Of a stretch of 64,000 nt of DNA, positions 1 through 7,400 are shown in pieces (position 1 is the first letter of the stretch; each line of letters opens with the position of its first letter). The stretch comes from Companilactobacillus musae. GTDB lineage: Bacteria; Bacillota; Bacilli; Lactobacillales; Lactobacillaceae. The notes beneath the pieces are model-generated. The model searched no databases, was not told the DNA's origin, and was given only the letters and a program-made list of their open reading frames with translations. Position numbers and translations under genes: made by a program. The DNA lies in contig NZ_BIFW01000008.1 of assembly GCF_003967595.1 (NCBI RefSeq), forward strand, positions 60,969-124,968, in the 5' to 3' direction.

Positions 1-395
1 GCTGGAAATTGGGGACTTTCCGGTTGAATATCATCGTTATTTGTTTTTGGACTAGCATCATCATTAGATTTAAGAACATCTTTCTCTTTCGCCGAATCAC
101 TGTCAACTGATGATTGTTTTGTATCATTTAAATCAGATTCTTGATTTGTTTTCGACTGATCAACTGTCGTAACTGACTGTTTATTTTCTTGAGCTATTGG
201 TGTCGATTGAGAATGAATATTTTGTCCATCCTGTTTTAATTTTTCACCACTTTGAACATTTTCGATAACACTATTATTCTCAGCATCAGCTTTAACATCT
301 ATAGTTTGATTTAACCTTACCCCTATAGCAGCAATACCCAATGCTGTAATAATCAATCCCTTTTTATTGATACTCTCATAGTTTATCCTTCTCAT
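1..395 (-). CDS. Secreted or surface protein, N-terminal part only
   Basis: The gene runs off the left edge, so only about 131 N-terminal residues are visible. It starts at ATG 393-395 behind an AGAGGA ribosome binding site. The N-terminus (MRRINYESINKKG, then a hydrophobic run LIITALGIAAIG) looks like a Sec signal peptide, with likely cleavage after VKA near residue 37. What follows is a low-complexity linker rich in Ser, Asp, Asn, Gln, Lys and Thr. Linkers like this are usual in lactobacillar cell-surface proteins before a binding or enzymatic domain. The functional domain lies outside the window, so I assign no function. Confidence 0.75.
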   Translation of the reverse strand, partial: MRRINYESINKKGLIITALGIAAIGVRLNQTIDVKADAENNSVIENVQSGEKLKQDGQNIHSQSTPIAQENKQSVTTVDQSKTNQESDLNDTKQSSVDSDSAKEKDVLKSNDDASPKTNNDDIQPESPQFP

Positions 396-605
396 GATCT
401 ATTCCTCTTAAAAAATAATTGAATTATCAGCGTATGATACTCATGCATTGATAGATAAACTATTGAGCAACCCAACTATAAGAACAACATTTTACACATA
501 TTTATTTTCTAATATTTAACTTATTTAATAGACTTTTTTTAAGGTATATGTTATCTAAATCTAAAGAAATGAAGTTTTTTGTATCCTTTACGATATTTTG
601 TTGCA

Positions 606-634
606 CAAAAAAAGGATTCCCATATTGGAAATCC
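606..634 (-). terminator. Rho-independent terminator of the small membrane protein gene
   Basis: On the minus strand a GGATTTCC / GGGAATCC hairpin with a 5-nt loop is followed by seven T. It lies just downstream of the stop codon at 662. Confidence 0.75.
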
Positions 635-661
635 TACCCCAGTTGTCTTATGACTGATTAA

Positions 662-847
662 TTAATCAGTAAACTTGAATGTATGTTTCTTTGAAATTTT
701 ATCTTCTGAATAGACAGCTAATATAATCGCTACAATAGCAACTACCGGAATGATGTATCGGCTTTGCAAAACGAATAACATCATTAATAATATTGCTACT
801 ACCGCCATTAGTGCTACTTTCATGAATTTTACGTTTCTTGTTGTCAT
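662..847 (-). CDS. Small hydrophobic membrane protein (61 aa)
   Basis: Function unknown. The product has two closely spaced hydrophobic segments (around residues 9-26 and 30-45) separated by QSRY, and a short charged tail ending KKHTFKFTD, so it is probably a two-pass or hairpin membrane peptide. I chose ATG 845-847 because AAGGGGTGG lies 5 nt upstream. An in-frame GTG at 856 would overlap that ribosome binding site. It has its own terminator at 606-634 and seems to be monocistronic. Confidence 0.6.
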   Translation of the reverse strand: MTTRNVKFMKVALMAVVAILLMMLFVLQSRYIIPVVAIVAIILAVYSEDKISKKHTFKFTD

Positions 848-856
848 AACATCCAC

Positions 857-1206
857 CCCTTAGTGTCTTTCTTTTCTTTTCCATAGATGAGAATACCATG
901 GCAAAAAACGTTTGACAACCCCGTCATATCAATGCTTAGAGCCACATTTATACTTATCGTTTTCTTTCTAATAATCCCTATTATTCTCTTAAAACAAATT
1001 AAAGTTTACATTCTACTCGCAGTAAGCTTTTGAAAATCTTTCACATTTTTCTAAAATATTTTCTTAGAATTATTAAAGCTAAACTTATTCAATTATTTTT
1101 TTGCTTATTTTCTCTACTAGCCCTATTGTGGCGGGGTTTATAAACAATTGTCTACGAAGTGTGAACACATAATTTAATTGTAAATCTTATAACGATTTTA
1201 ATAAAA
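857..1206. other. AT-rich intergenic stretch, nothing firm
   Basis: About 350 bp lie between the small membrane gene and the terminator repeat behind xfp. I see only an A/T-rich sequence that should hold the small gene's promoter. A 48-codon plus-strand frame (887-1033) has no ribosome binding site and was not accepted. Confidence 0.5.
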
Positions 1207-1281
1207 AAGAACAGCATCCCATTAAGAAACATTCAAGGTAAGTAAAATATACCTGAATTCTTAACAGACACTGTCCTTTTT
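1207..1281. repeat. Family 1 palindromic repeat, terminator of xfp
   Basis: Imperfect palindrome of about 75 bp with outer arms of the type GAACAGCATCCCATTAAGAA / TTCTTAACAGACACTGTCC and an inner pair TTCAAGGTA / TACCTGAA. A run of T flanks each side, so it can terminate in both directions. On the minus strand it lies directly behind xfp. Related copies occur at 7344, 14063, 29522, 32091 and 41032. Confidence 0.8.
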
Positions 1282-1293
1282 TATTAGTTAGAT

Positions 1294-3648
1294 TTATTTA
1301 TCCCATGTCCAACTGTTAACTTCTGGTAAGTCATCGCCATACTCACGAATATACTTGTTATGCTTATCAACTTCAGCTTCCATCTCATCGGCAAAGTCAC
1401 TAGCACCATCGCCTTCAACAGCAACAGCAGCTTCTTCAGCCAAATGGAATCTATCCATTTCATTAACAACACGCATATCAAATGGTGTAGTGATATCACC
1501 ATTTTCACGATAACCATGAACATATAGATTGTGATTATCACGATCAAAGAAGATCTCTTTAATGATATCTTCAAAGCCGTGGAATGCGAACAATACTGGT
1601 TTATCAACCGTAAAGATCTCATTGAATTGTTCATCAGTTAAACCACGAGGGTCAACTTTTGGTGATCTCAACTTCAATAGATCAACTACGTTAACAAATC
1701 TAATCTTAAGTCCTGGTTTCTCTTTTCTAAGAATACTGATAGCAGCCAGTGATTCAAGGTTAGGTTCAGTACCAGCAGCAGCAATAACAATATCAGGATC
1801 ACCGTTATCATTTGATGCCCAGTCAATAACCTTCAAACCTTTATCGGCTAATTCTTGACCTTCTTCAATTGAGTAGAATTGAAGTCTTGGTTGTTTAGAT
1901 GTGACCAATAAATTGATTTTCTCTTGATCATCCAAAATCTTAGGCATAACAGCTAACAATGAATTTGTGTCAGCTGGGAAATATTCACGAATATATTCTG
2001 GTTTTTTCTCAGCCAAGTGAGTGATAATACCAGGATCTTGGTGAGTATAACCATTATGATCTTGTTGGAAAGCTGTTGATGTAGCAATAACATTTAGTGA
2101 AGGATACTTATTTCTCCAACCTAGTTCGTTTGCTTTTCTCAACCACTTGAAGTGTTGTGTCAACATTGAATCGACAACTCTCAAGAAAGCTTCATAACTA
2201 GCAAAGATACCGTGACGTCCTGTCAAAGTATAACCTTCATTGAATCCTTCAGCTTGATGTTCTGAAAGTTGTGAATCAATGATACGACCAGCTGGTGCTT
2301 CATATTGATCATTAGGTTCATGAACTGGTTCCATCCATTGACGTGGTGTAGCTTCAAAGGCACCATACAAACGGTTAGACATTGTTTCATCAGGTCCAAA
2401 CAATCTAAAGTTATCAGAATTCATCTTAATAACTTCACCTAGATACTTACCTAATTCAATCATATCTTGTGCTGTCTTAGTACCTGGCTTGTCAAACTTC
2501 AAAGCATAGTTCTTGTAGTCTGGCAATTTAAGAGGTTTTGGATCCACTCCACCATTGACGATTGGATTCATAGCCATTCTGCTTTGGCCCTTAGGAGCAA
2601 TAGCAGCAATTTCTGACTTCAAAGTACCATTTTCATCGAATAATTCATCTGGCTTATATGATTCCATCCATTCAACCAACTTGTCAGCATGTTGCATATC
2701 ATTTTGATCAACAGGGATTGGAATTTGGTGAGCTCTAAATGAACCTTCAATAGGTTCGCCATCCCAAGTCTTTGGACCAGTCCAGCCCTTAGGAGCACGG
2801 AAAATGATAACAGGCCAGTTAGGCATCTTAGCTTCTGAAGCTGGATGTTTTCTAGCCTCTGTTTGAATAGCTTGAATCTTTTCAATAGCAGCATCAACGG
2901 TCTTAGCCATTTCTGGATGCATCTTTTCAGGATCATCGCCTTCAACAAACATTGGGTCCCAACCCATACCTTCAAAGTACTTGGTTAGATCTTCGTCACT
3001 TTTACGTGACAAAATTGTTGGATTAGAAATCTTGAAACCATTTAAGTTAAGGATTGGCAAGACAGCACCATCGTCAACAGGATTGATAAAGACATTAGAG
3101 AACCATGAAGCAGCCAATGGGCCAGTTTCTGATTCACCATCACCAATAACTACTGCGGCGATTTCCTTAGGATTGTCCAAAATAGCACCAACACCGTGTG
3201 ATAGAGAATAACCTAGTTCTCCACCTTCATGCATTGATCCAGGAGTTTCAGGGGCAGCATGAGATGCTACACCACCTGGGAATGAGAATTGTTTAAAGAG
3301 TTTTTGCATACCCTTAGTGTCTTGAGTGATCTCTGGGTAAGTTTCAGTATAACTACCATCAAGGTAAGAATTTGAAACCATTACTTGCCCACCATGACCT
3401 GGGCCTTCGATATAGAACATATTTAGACCGTACTTATTGATAGCACGATTCAAATGAGCATAAATAAAGTTTTGACCAGCGATAGTACCCCAATGTCCAA
3501 TTGGGTGAACTTTAACGTCCTCAGGCTTTAATTCACGTCTCAACAATGGATTATCTTTTAAATATAGTTGACCAACAGAAACATAGTTAGCTGCTCGCCA
3601 ATATTTATCTACTAAGTTTAAGTATTCTTTTGATGAGTAATCTGTCAT
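1294..3648 (-). CDS. xfp: Phosphoketolase (xylulose-5-P / fructose-6-P)
   Basis: This TPP enzyme cleaves xylulose 5-phosphate (and in many homologues fructose 6-phosphate) with phosphate to acetyl phosphate plus a triose or tetrose phosphate. It is the central step of heterofermentative and pentose catabolism. The 784-aa length is typical. Visible family motifs are [35 protein letters not shown] and the TPP/Mg motif [14 protein letters not shown] with a downstream N. The start is ATG 3646-3648, 10 nt after AAGGAG; the GTG at 3657 sits too close to it. The promoter is at 3682-3710 with a GntR-type operator just upstream, and the neighbouring GntR gene is the likely regulator. The family 1 repeat at 1207-1281 ends the transcript. 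Substrate preference (Xpk or Xfp) cannot be read from the sequence. Confidence 0.96.
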   Translation of the reverse strand: MTDYSSKEYLNLVDKYWRAANYVSVGQLYLKDNPLLRRELKPEDVKVHPIGHWGTIAGQNFIYAHLNRAINKYGLNMFYIEGPGHGGQVMVSNSYLDGSYTETYPEITQDTKGMQKLFKQFSFPGGVASHAAPETPGSMHEGGELGYSLSHGVGAILDNPKEIAAVVIGDGESETGPLAASWFSNVFINPVDDGAVLPILNLNGFKISNPTILSRKSDEDLTKYFEGMGWDPMFVEGDDPEKMHPEMAKTVDAAIEKIQAIQTEARKHPASEAKMPNWPVIIFRAPKGWTGPKTWDGEPIEGSFRAHQIPIPVDQNDMQHADKLVEWMESYKPDELFDENGTLKSEIAAIAPKGQSRMAMNPIVNGGVDPKPLKLPDYKNYALKFDKPGTKTAQDMIELGKYLGEVIKMNSDNFRLFGPDETMSNRLYGAFEATPRQWMEPVHEPNDQYEAPAGRIIDSQLSEHQAEGFNEGYTLTGRHGIFASYEAFLRVVDSMLTQHFKWLRKANELGWRNKYPSLNVIATSTAFQQDHNGYTHQDPGIITHLAEKKPEYIREYFPADTNSLLAVMPKILDDQEKINLLVTSKQPRLQFYSIEEGQELADKGLKVIDWASNDNGDPDIVIAAAGTEPNLESLAAISILRKEKPGLKIRFVNVVDLLKLRSPKVDPRGLTDEQFNEIFTVDKPVLFAFHGFEDIIKEIFFDRDNHNLYVHGYRENGDITTPFDMRVVNEMDRFHLAEEAAVAVEGDGASDFADEMEAEVDKHNKYIREYGDDLPEVNSWTWDK

Positions 3649-3681
3649 TACCAGCACACTCCTTATGTATTTACAATTGCT

Positions 3682-3710
3682 ATGATAACTAGAATAATAT
3701 TAAAAGTCAA
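3682..3710 (-). promoter_or_regulatory. Promoter of xfp
   Basis: On the minus strand TTGACT (3705-3710) and TATCAT (3682-3687) are 17 bp apart, about 35 bp before the start codon. The operator at 3721-3738 lies immediately upstream of the -35. Confidence 0.75.
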
Positions 3711-3720
3711 CCATTTAACA

Positions 3721-3738
3721 AATTGGTGCGTTCCAATT
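3721..3738. promoter_or_regulatory. Operator upstream of xfp, probable GntR site
   Basis: Inverted repeat AATTGG-6-CCAATT. Read in the appropriate orientation it matches the site at 4498-4515 at 16 of 18 positions (AATTGGTGCGnnCCAATT). It sits 11 bp upstream of the -35 of xfp, a position that fits activation as well as repression. Confidence 0.7.
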
Positions 3739-3749
3739 ATTGTTAGCTG

Positions 3750-4478
3750 TTACTTATTTGCTAAATCAACAAATGAATCATACTTGAAATATTTATAATG
3801 AAGCTTCATAGTTGAAAATTCAAATGGTGTTCCATCATCTAAGAAGAAAATTCCTTCCATTAAACCAACTGGTTCATTATCAGCTAAATGTAATAACTCT
3901 TTTCCCTCTTGATCTGATGGCTCTGCAGAAATTGTCAAATAAGTTTTGTTAACTTCTTTTCCCAACTCTGATTCTACATAATTAAAGATTGATTCCGAAG
4001 CAATTTGCTCTGACAATTCTGGTGCCAACTTAATAGGAATATATCCTGTTTCGATCATAAAAGGTACATCGTCTAACGAACGTAAACGTTTGAAAGCATA
4101 AACAAATTCAGTTGGTTTTAAGAACAAATTATCTTGAAGATCTTTATTTGGATGAATTACATCAAAACTCAGAACTTTTACGCCCGGTTTTTGGCCATTA
4201 GCATTGAAACTATCAGTAATTCCCAAATTCTTACCACTGTAATTAAATGATGAACCCTGTTTCAAATATAATGGATTCACAAATGTTCCCGAACCACGTT
4301 TTTTAAATATAATTCCTTGATCTGCCATTAATCCTAAAGCTCGTTTGATTGAGCTTCGGCTGACACTATAACTTTCAGCTAGAGATCTTTCATCAGGTAA
4401 ACGCATATCTGAAAATTCTCCGGCATCAATCGCCTTTTTTAGTGATGCAATAATTTTTTGATAAACTAAATCAGCCAT
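3750..4478 (-). CDS. GntR-family regulator with UTRA domain, next to xfp
   Basis: The 242-aa protein has an N-terminal winged helix-turn-helix (about residues 3-70; core SVSRSSIKRALGLMADQGII followed by the wing KKRGSGTFV). Residues of about 90-235 form a UTRA ligand-binding domain of the HutC/FarR subfamily, which usually senses a sugar phosphate or similar metabolite. The gene lies directly upstream of xfp on the same strand with about 100 bp between them. Both genes have the same AATTGGTGCG-type palindrome in their promoter regions, so I infer that it controls xfp and itself. At its own promoter the site overlaps a TATAAT box, which suggests autorepression. The effector is unknown. Confidence 0.88.
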   Translation of the reverse strand: MADLVYQKIIASLKKAIDAGEFSDMRLPDERSLAESYSVSRSSIKRALGLMADQGIIFKKRGSGTFVNPLYLKQGSSFNYSGKNLGITDSFNANGQKPGVKVLSFDVIHPNKDLQDNLFLKPTEFVYAFKRLRSLDDVPFMIETGYIPIKLAPELSEQIASESIFNYVESELGKEVNKTYLTISAEPSDQEGKELLHLADNEPVGLMEGIFFLDDGTPFEFSTMKLHYKYFKYDSFVDLANK

Positions 4479-4497
4479 TCTTTTTCCTCATTTCATA

Positions 4498-4515
4498 AAT
4501 TGGGTCGCACCAATT
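4498..4515. promoter_or_regulatory. Operator in front of the GntR gene
   Basis: AATTGG-6-CCAATT palindrome between the GntR start and its promoter. On the minus strand TATAAT overlaps the first half-site. It is nearly identical to 3721-3738. Confidence 0.7.
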
Positions 4516-4597
4516 ATAAACATGGTGATTATCTTTTGATTTAATTATATCTTATAACATATCGTGCATACATACCAAAAAAGAAACCATTCCTAAC

Positions 4598-4650
4598 AAA
4601 AAACAGGTATCTTACCAGAGAAAGTTACGCCTTGTCTGATAAAACACCTG
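4598..4650 (-). terminator. Terminator of the 4667-5656 hydrolase gene
   Basis: Arms 4604-4619 and 4635-4650 (CAGGT and TCTGRTAA blocks) pair on the minus strand and are followed by six T. Confidence 0.65.
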
Positions 4651-4666
4651 CTTATTTATTAAAATT

Positions 4667-5656
4667 TTAATTTAAAGCTAAAAAGTCTTGATTAAGATCG
4701 ACTTCAAATTCCTTTGGTTCTTTTTGATTCTTGATTAAATCATCAGTCAATTTAACTGAATAAACAGTTCTATTGCCATATGGTATAAAGTACATAACTT
4801 TATTAGTCAAATCCAAAACAGTTTGGTATTGAGTATAACTAGCTTCACCGTTTTCCTTGATATTGACACCACGAGGAATGGTTACACTATCAAGCATATG
4901 CAAAATTGTATTAACAGCTTGCTTAGCATCTTTAGGAGCTTCAGTTGCGTTACGAACGAATGCAGTTCTCACAAAACGATCGACGGCTGTGTAACCACCA
5001 GGCAATCTAAATGTACCATTTTGACCCAATGGGATAACTTCTTGGTCACCGAATTTCTTAGCACCGAAGTTAGTTGTTTGAGCACCTAAGTAGTTAGCAA
5101 GGTTAGTTTTGTGCCAGTTGTAATCAGGAGTATTAGTCATAACGCCGACTTTGTCTTCTTGAAGAACTAAGCCGTCCCCTTCTGGTTCCAAAATGTAAGT
5201 AGCCCCAGTTGAATCACTAAAGATAAAGTGTAATGGTTGATTTTGTCCCATAACGCCAGCGTCTGACTCAATCAAATGAACTTGTTTGATATTTTCCTTC
5301 AAATCTTCAATTGATTTATTATTTCCTAAAGCCCAAAGAATAAATTCTTCCGCTACAAGGTTGATTTCACCATCAGTTGGTTCTGTTTCATACTTGGCAG
5401 CATTAGCGAAATACAATTCAGCAGCTGACAAACCGTATTCATTGAAACCATCGGCTACCATATAATTATTACCATACTTAGCACCAGTTCCCATAATTGC
5501 ATAATCAGCCGTGTAAGTCTTCTTATCATAAGAAGAAATCCACTTGTATTGTTCTGGTAAAAAAGTTGGTCTGCCATTTAATTCAAAAGCAAAATCCATT
5601 GTTCTTGCTAAAAATTTTGAGCCATCTAAAGCTCCTAAACTAAGACTTGTACACAT
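4667..5656 (-). CDS. Linear amide hydrolase, penicillin V acylase / bile salt hydrolase family
   Basis: An Ntn hydrolase of the choloylglycine hydrolase family, 329 aa as usual. The initiator Met precedes the nucleophile Cys2 (MCTSLSLG). Arg18 and Asp21 lie in LARTMDF, Asn175 in VMTNTPDYNW, and the late active-site Arg in AVDRFVR (Arg227), so the catalytic set is intact. Residue 82 is Tyr (AELYFANAAKY). Bile salt hydrolases usually have Asn around this position and penicillin V acylases Tyr, so acylase or N-acyl-amide (for example N-acyl homoserine lactone) activity is at least as likely as bile salt deconjugation. There is no signal peptide, so it should be cytoplasmic. It is monocistronic, with a terminator at 4598-4650. 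Confidence 0.88.
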   Translation of the reverse strand: MCTSLSLGALDGSKFLARTMDFAFELNGRPTFLPEQYKWISSYDKKTYTADYAIMGTGAKYGNNYMVADGFNEYGLSAAELYFANAAKYETEPTDGEINLVAEEFILWALGNNKSIEDLKENIKQVHLIESDAGVMGQNQPLHFIFSDSTGATYILEPEGDGLVLQEDKVGVMTNTPDYNWHKTNLANYLGAQTTNFGAKKFGDQEVIPLGQNGTFRLPGGYTAVDRFVRTAFVRNATEAPKDAKQAVNTILHMLDSVTIPRGVNIKENGEASYTQYQTVLDLTNKVMYFIPYGNRTVYSVKLTDDLIKNQKEPKEFEVDLNQDFLALN

Positions 5657-5730
5657 ATATTGGTACTTCCTTTCGGGAATTATCTGAAATTTCAGTTCTT
5701 ACTTAAATTTGGTTACAATTTAAACTTGCC

Positions 5731-5886
5731 GTTCTCCGCAACAAAGAAAATTGGGCTGGAACGTAGTGGGCCGACTTGGAGCCTCTTGGCTATGCCAACA
5801 GTCTTCAAGATCGACCTTCTACTAACCTCACTACGTGAGCTAAGTAGAATCTCACTACTGAGCCCATTTTCTTTGTTGCTCCGAAC
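5731..5886 (-). repeat. Family 2 structured repeat, copy a
   Basis: About 156 bp. Read on the minus strand it starts GTTCGGAGCAACAAAG and ends CTTTGTTGCGGAGAAC. The outer stem CAACAAAGAAAATgGGCT pairs with AGCCCaATTTTCTTTGTTG. Two internal hairpins follow, one built on ATTCTACTtAG / TTAGTAGAAG. It is the most diverged copy, especially in the second internal hairpin. Confidence 0.75.
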
Positions 5887-5989
5887 TAGTATATTAATTT
5901 ACTAATTAATCGTTTTTATACAATGCATATAAGACAAAAGATTCTATAACATTGCACTTTTAACCAACAATACTAGAAATTAAAATCCA

Positions 5990-6145
5990 GTCGGTAGTAA
6001 AATCTCTGTGGATGCTCAGTGGTGAAATTGTCCTTAGTGAGGAACTCACTTAGGACAAGGCCAGTATTTGAGATAATGCGAATTTCATTAGCTCAAATCT
6101 GTGCCCACCACGTTCCAGCGTCCACAGAGATTTCACGGACGACGG
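5990..6145 (+). repeat. Family 2 structured repeat, copy b
   Basis: Plus-strand copy. The outer stem AAATCTCTGTGGA pairs with TCCACAGAGATTT, hairpin 1 is GTCCTTAGTGAG / CTCACTTAGGAC, and hairpin 2 is ATTTGAG / CTCAAAT. The element ends in GGACGACGG. The outer stem sequence is completely different from copies a, c and d but still pairs. Confidence 0.75.
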
Positions 6146-6335
6146 TATCCTTCAAATTATTCAGTTAATATTAGTCATAATCAAGCTTAAGTAAGAACTG
6201 AAATTCATTATTAAATTAATTATTCGCTTAATTAAGAACATAATCAAGAATTTTTATTTGTGAATTTTAATAATATCGTTTTAATTTATTGTGTGATAAG
6301 GTAAGTGTATAAACAAATACTTCGGAGGTAGATTC

Positions 6336-7280
6336 ATGACAGTAGACATAAAAAAAGCTCAAGATGTGTACAAGGACGCTGGTGAGAGTGTTATTTTTAC
6401 AACTTTGATGTTAAATCATAGCGATTTAACTGCTGAAAAAGATGCTATCGCAGAATTTTCTGACATGTCTAATTCAATTATCAATAGTATGCGAATTCGT
6501 GACCCTGAAGCCCAAGCACATATTGCTTGGGGATTTGGATCAGATGCTTGGGATTATCTTTTCCCAAATTCTCCAAAGCCAAAAGAATTAGAAAATTTTC
6601 AAGAGATCAAAGGTCCAAAATACACTGCCGTTTCAACACCAGGTGATTTATTCATTCATATTCGTTCCAAGAAAATGGCTGTTTGTTATGAACTAATGGA
6701 TCAATTCATGGGGATTTTACGTCCTATCACTACCGTAGAAGATGAAACACATGGTTTCAGATATATGGAAGGACGTTCAATTGTTGGTTTCATTGATGGT
6801 ACTGAGAACCCTACTGGTATCGAATCAATGGATTATACTTTAATTGATAAAGAACAAGATCCTGAATTTGAAAATGGTTCTTACGCTTTTGCCCAAAAAT
6901 ATATCCACAATATGGATGCTTGGAAAAAATTAAAGACCGAAGATCAAGAAAAAGCCATTGGTCGTCACAAATTCTCCGATCGAGAACTCGATGATGATGA
7001 AAAACTAAAAAATGCTCACAACGTCGTTTCCAAAGATGAAGAAGGCGGCGTCGAACACAAAATTGTCAGAATGAATGTTCCCTTCTCAGATCCCGCCAAA
7101 AATATTACTGGAACATATTTTATTGGTTATTCGAAAGACTTCGCTATTACCAACCGTATGTTGACCAATATGTTCACTAAGAGCGATCGTCTACTTGATT
7201 TCAGTACTCCAATTACTGGGAATCTATTCTTCATCCCTTCCAAAACTACTTTGGAGAAGATTGCTGACGGAGATTATTAA
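6336..7280 (+). CDS. DyP-type heme peroxidase
   Basis: Dye-decolorizing peroxidases use heme and H2O2 to oxidise a range of substrates. The 314-aa protein carries the family signature GFIDGTENP with Asp154. It has a NAHN motif as candidate proximal heme ligand region and the EHKIVRMNVPF block that holds the distal Arg. It lacks a Tat or Sec signal, so it is the cytoplasmic, EfeB-independent form found in lactobacilli. GGAGG lies 7 nt before the ATG. No iron-transport partner genes are adjacent, and the gene is monocistronic, ending at the family 1 repeat 7344-7393. The physiological substrate is not evident. Confidence 0.92.
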   Translation: MTVDIKKAQDVYKDAGESVIFTTLMLNHSDLTAEKDAIAEFSDMSNSIINSMRIRDPEAQAHIAWGFGSDAWDYLFPNSPKPKELENFQEIKGPKYTAVSTPGDLFIHIRSKKMAVCYELMDQFMGILRPITTVEDETHGFRYMEGRSIVGFIDGTENPTGIESMDYTLIDKEQDPEFENGSYAFAQKYIHNMDAWKKLKTEDQEKAIGRHKFSDRELDDDEKLKNAHNVVSKDEEGGVEHKIVRMNVPFSDPAKNITGTYFIGYSKDFAITNRMLTNMFTKSDRLLDFSTPITGNLFFIPSKTTLEKIADGDY

Positions 7281-7343
7281 AAAACAACTTGATTTAATTT
7301 TTAGTATCAGTATTCAAAATTTACAGTATTATAAATATTAAAT

Positions 7344-7393
7344 AAAAATAACAGTGCTTATTAAGTTTTAATTTCTTAATAGGCACTGTTTTA
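7344..7393. repeat. Family 1 palindromic repeat, shared terminator
   Basis: Short copy (about 50 bp) with arms AACAGTGCTTATTAAG / CTTAATAGGCACTGTT, lacking the inner GGTATA hairpin of longer copies. It lies between the convergent DyP and LevR-like genes and has T-runs on both strands. Confidence 0.75.
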
Positions 7394-7400
7394 ATTTTCT

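Larger units (their letters stand above)
5688..6205. repeat. 19-bp perfect inverted repeat enclosing two family 2 elements
   Basis: 5688-5706 (AATTTCAGTTCTTACTTAA) is the exact reverse complement of 6187-6205. The 480 bp between them contain two family 2 structured repeats in opposite orientation and no convincing gene. The arms are terminal-inverted-repeat-like, although no transposase is present. Confidence 0.8.

Noticed and set aside
887..1033. 48-codon plus-strand open frame with a hydrophobic product
   Set aside because: No ribosome binding site, no conservation evidence and sits in an AT-rich gap where such frames arise by chance.
2619..2975. Open frames antisense or out of frame inside xfp
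   Set aside because: They lie inside strongly supported coding sequence without their own start signals; the same applies to overlapping frames in argGH, pepD, GH65 and other genes.
4667..5656. Bile salt hydrolase as a firm call
   Set aside because: Tyr82 points to the penicillin acylase branch; only the family can be stated.
5731..6145. T-box or other leader riboswitch before the DyP gene
   Set aside because: No T-box sequence, and the same element occurs in opposite orientation and at other loci not upstream of matching genes.
5688..6205. Insertion sequence
   Set aside because: Inverted arms exist but the interior is too short and encodes no transposase.
6336..7280. EfeB of an iron-uptake system
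   Set aside because: No Tat signal and no efeU or efeO next to it.
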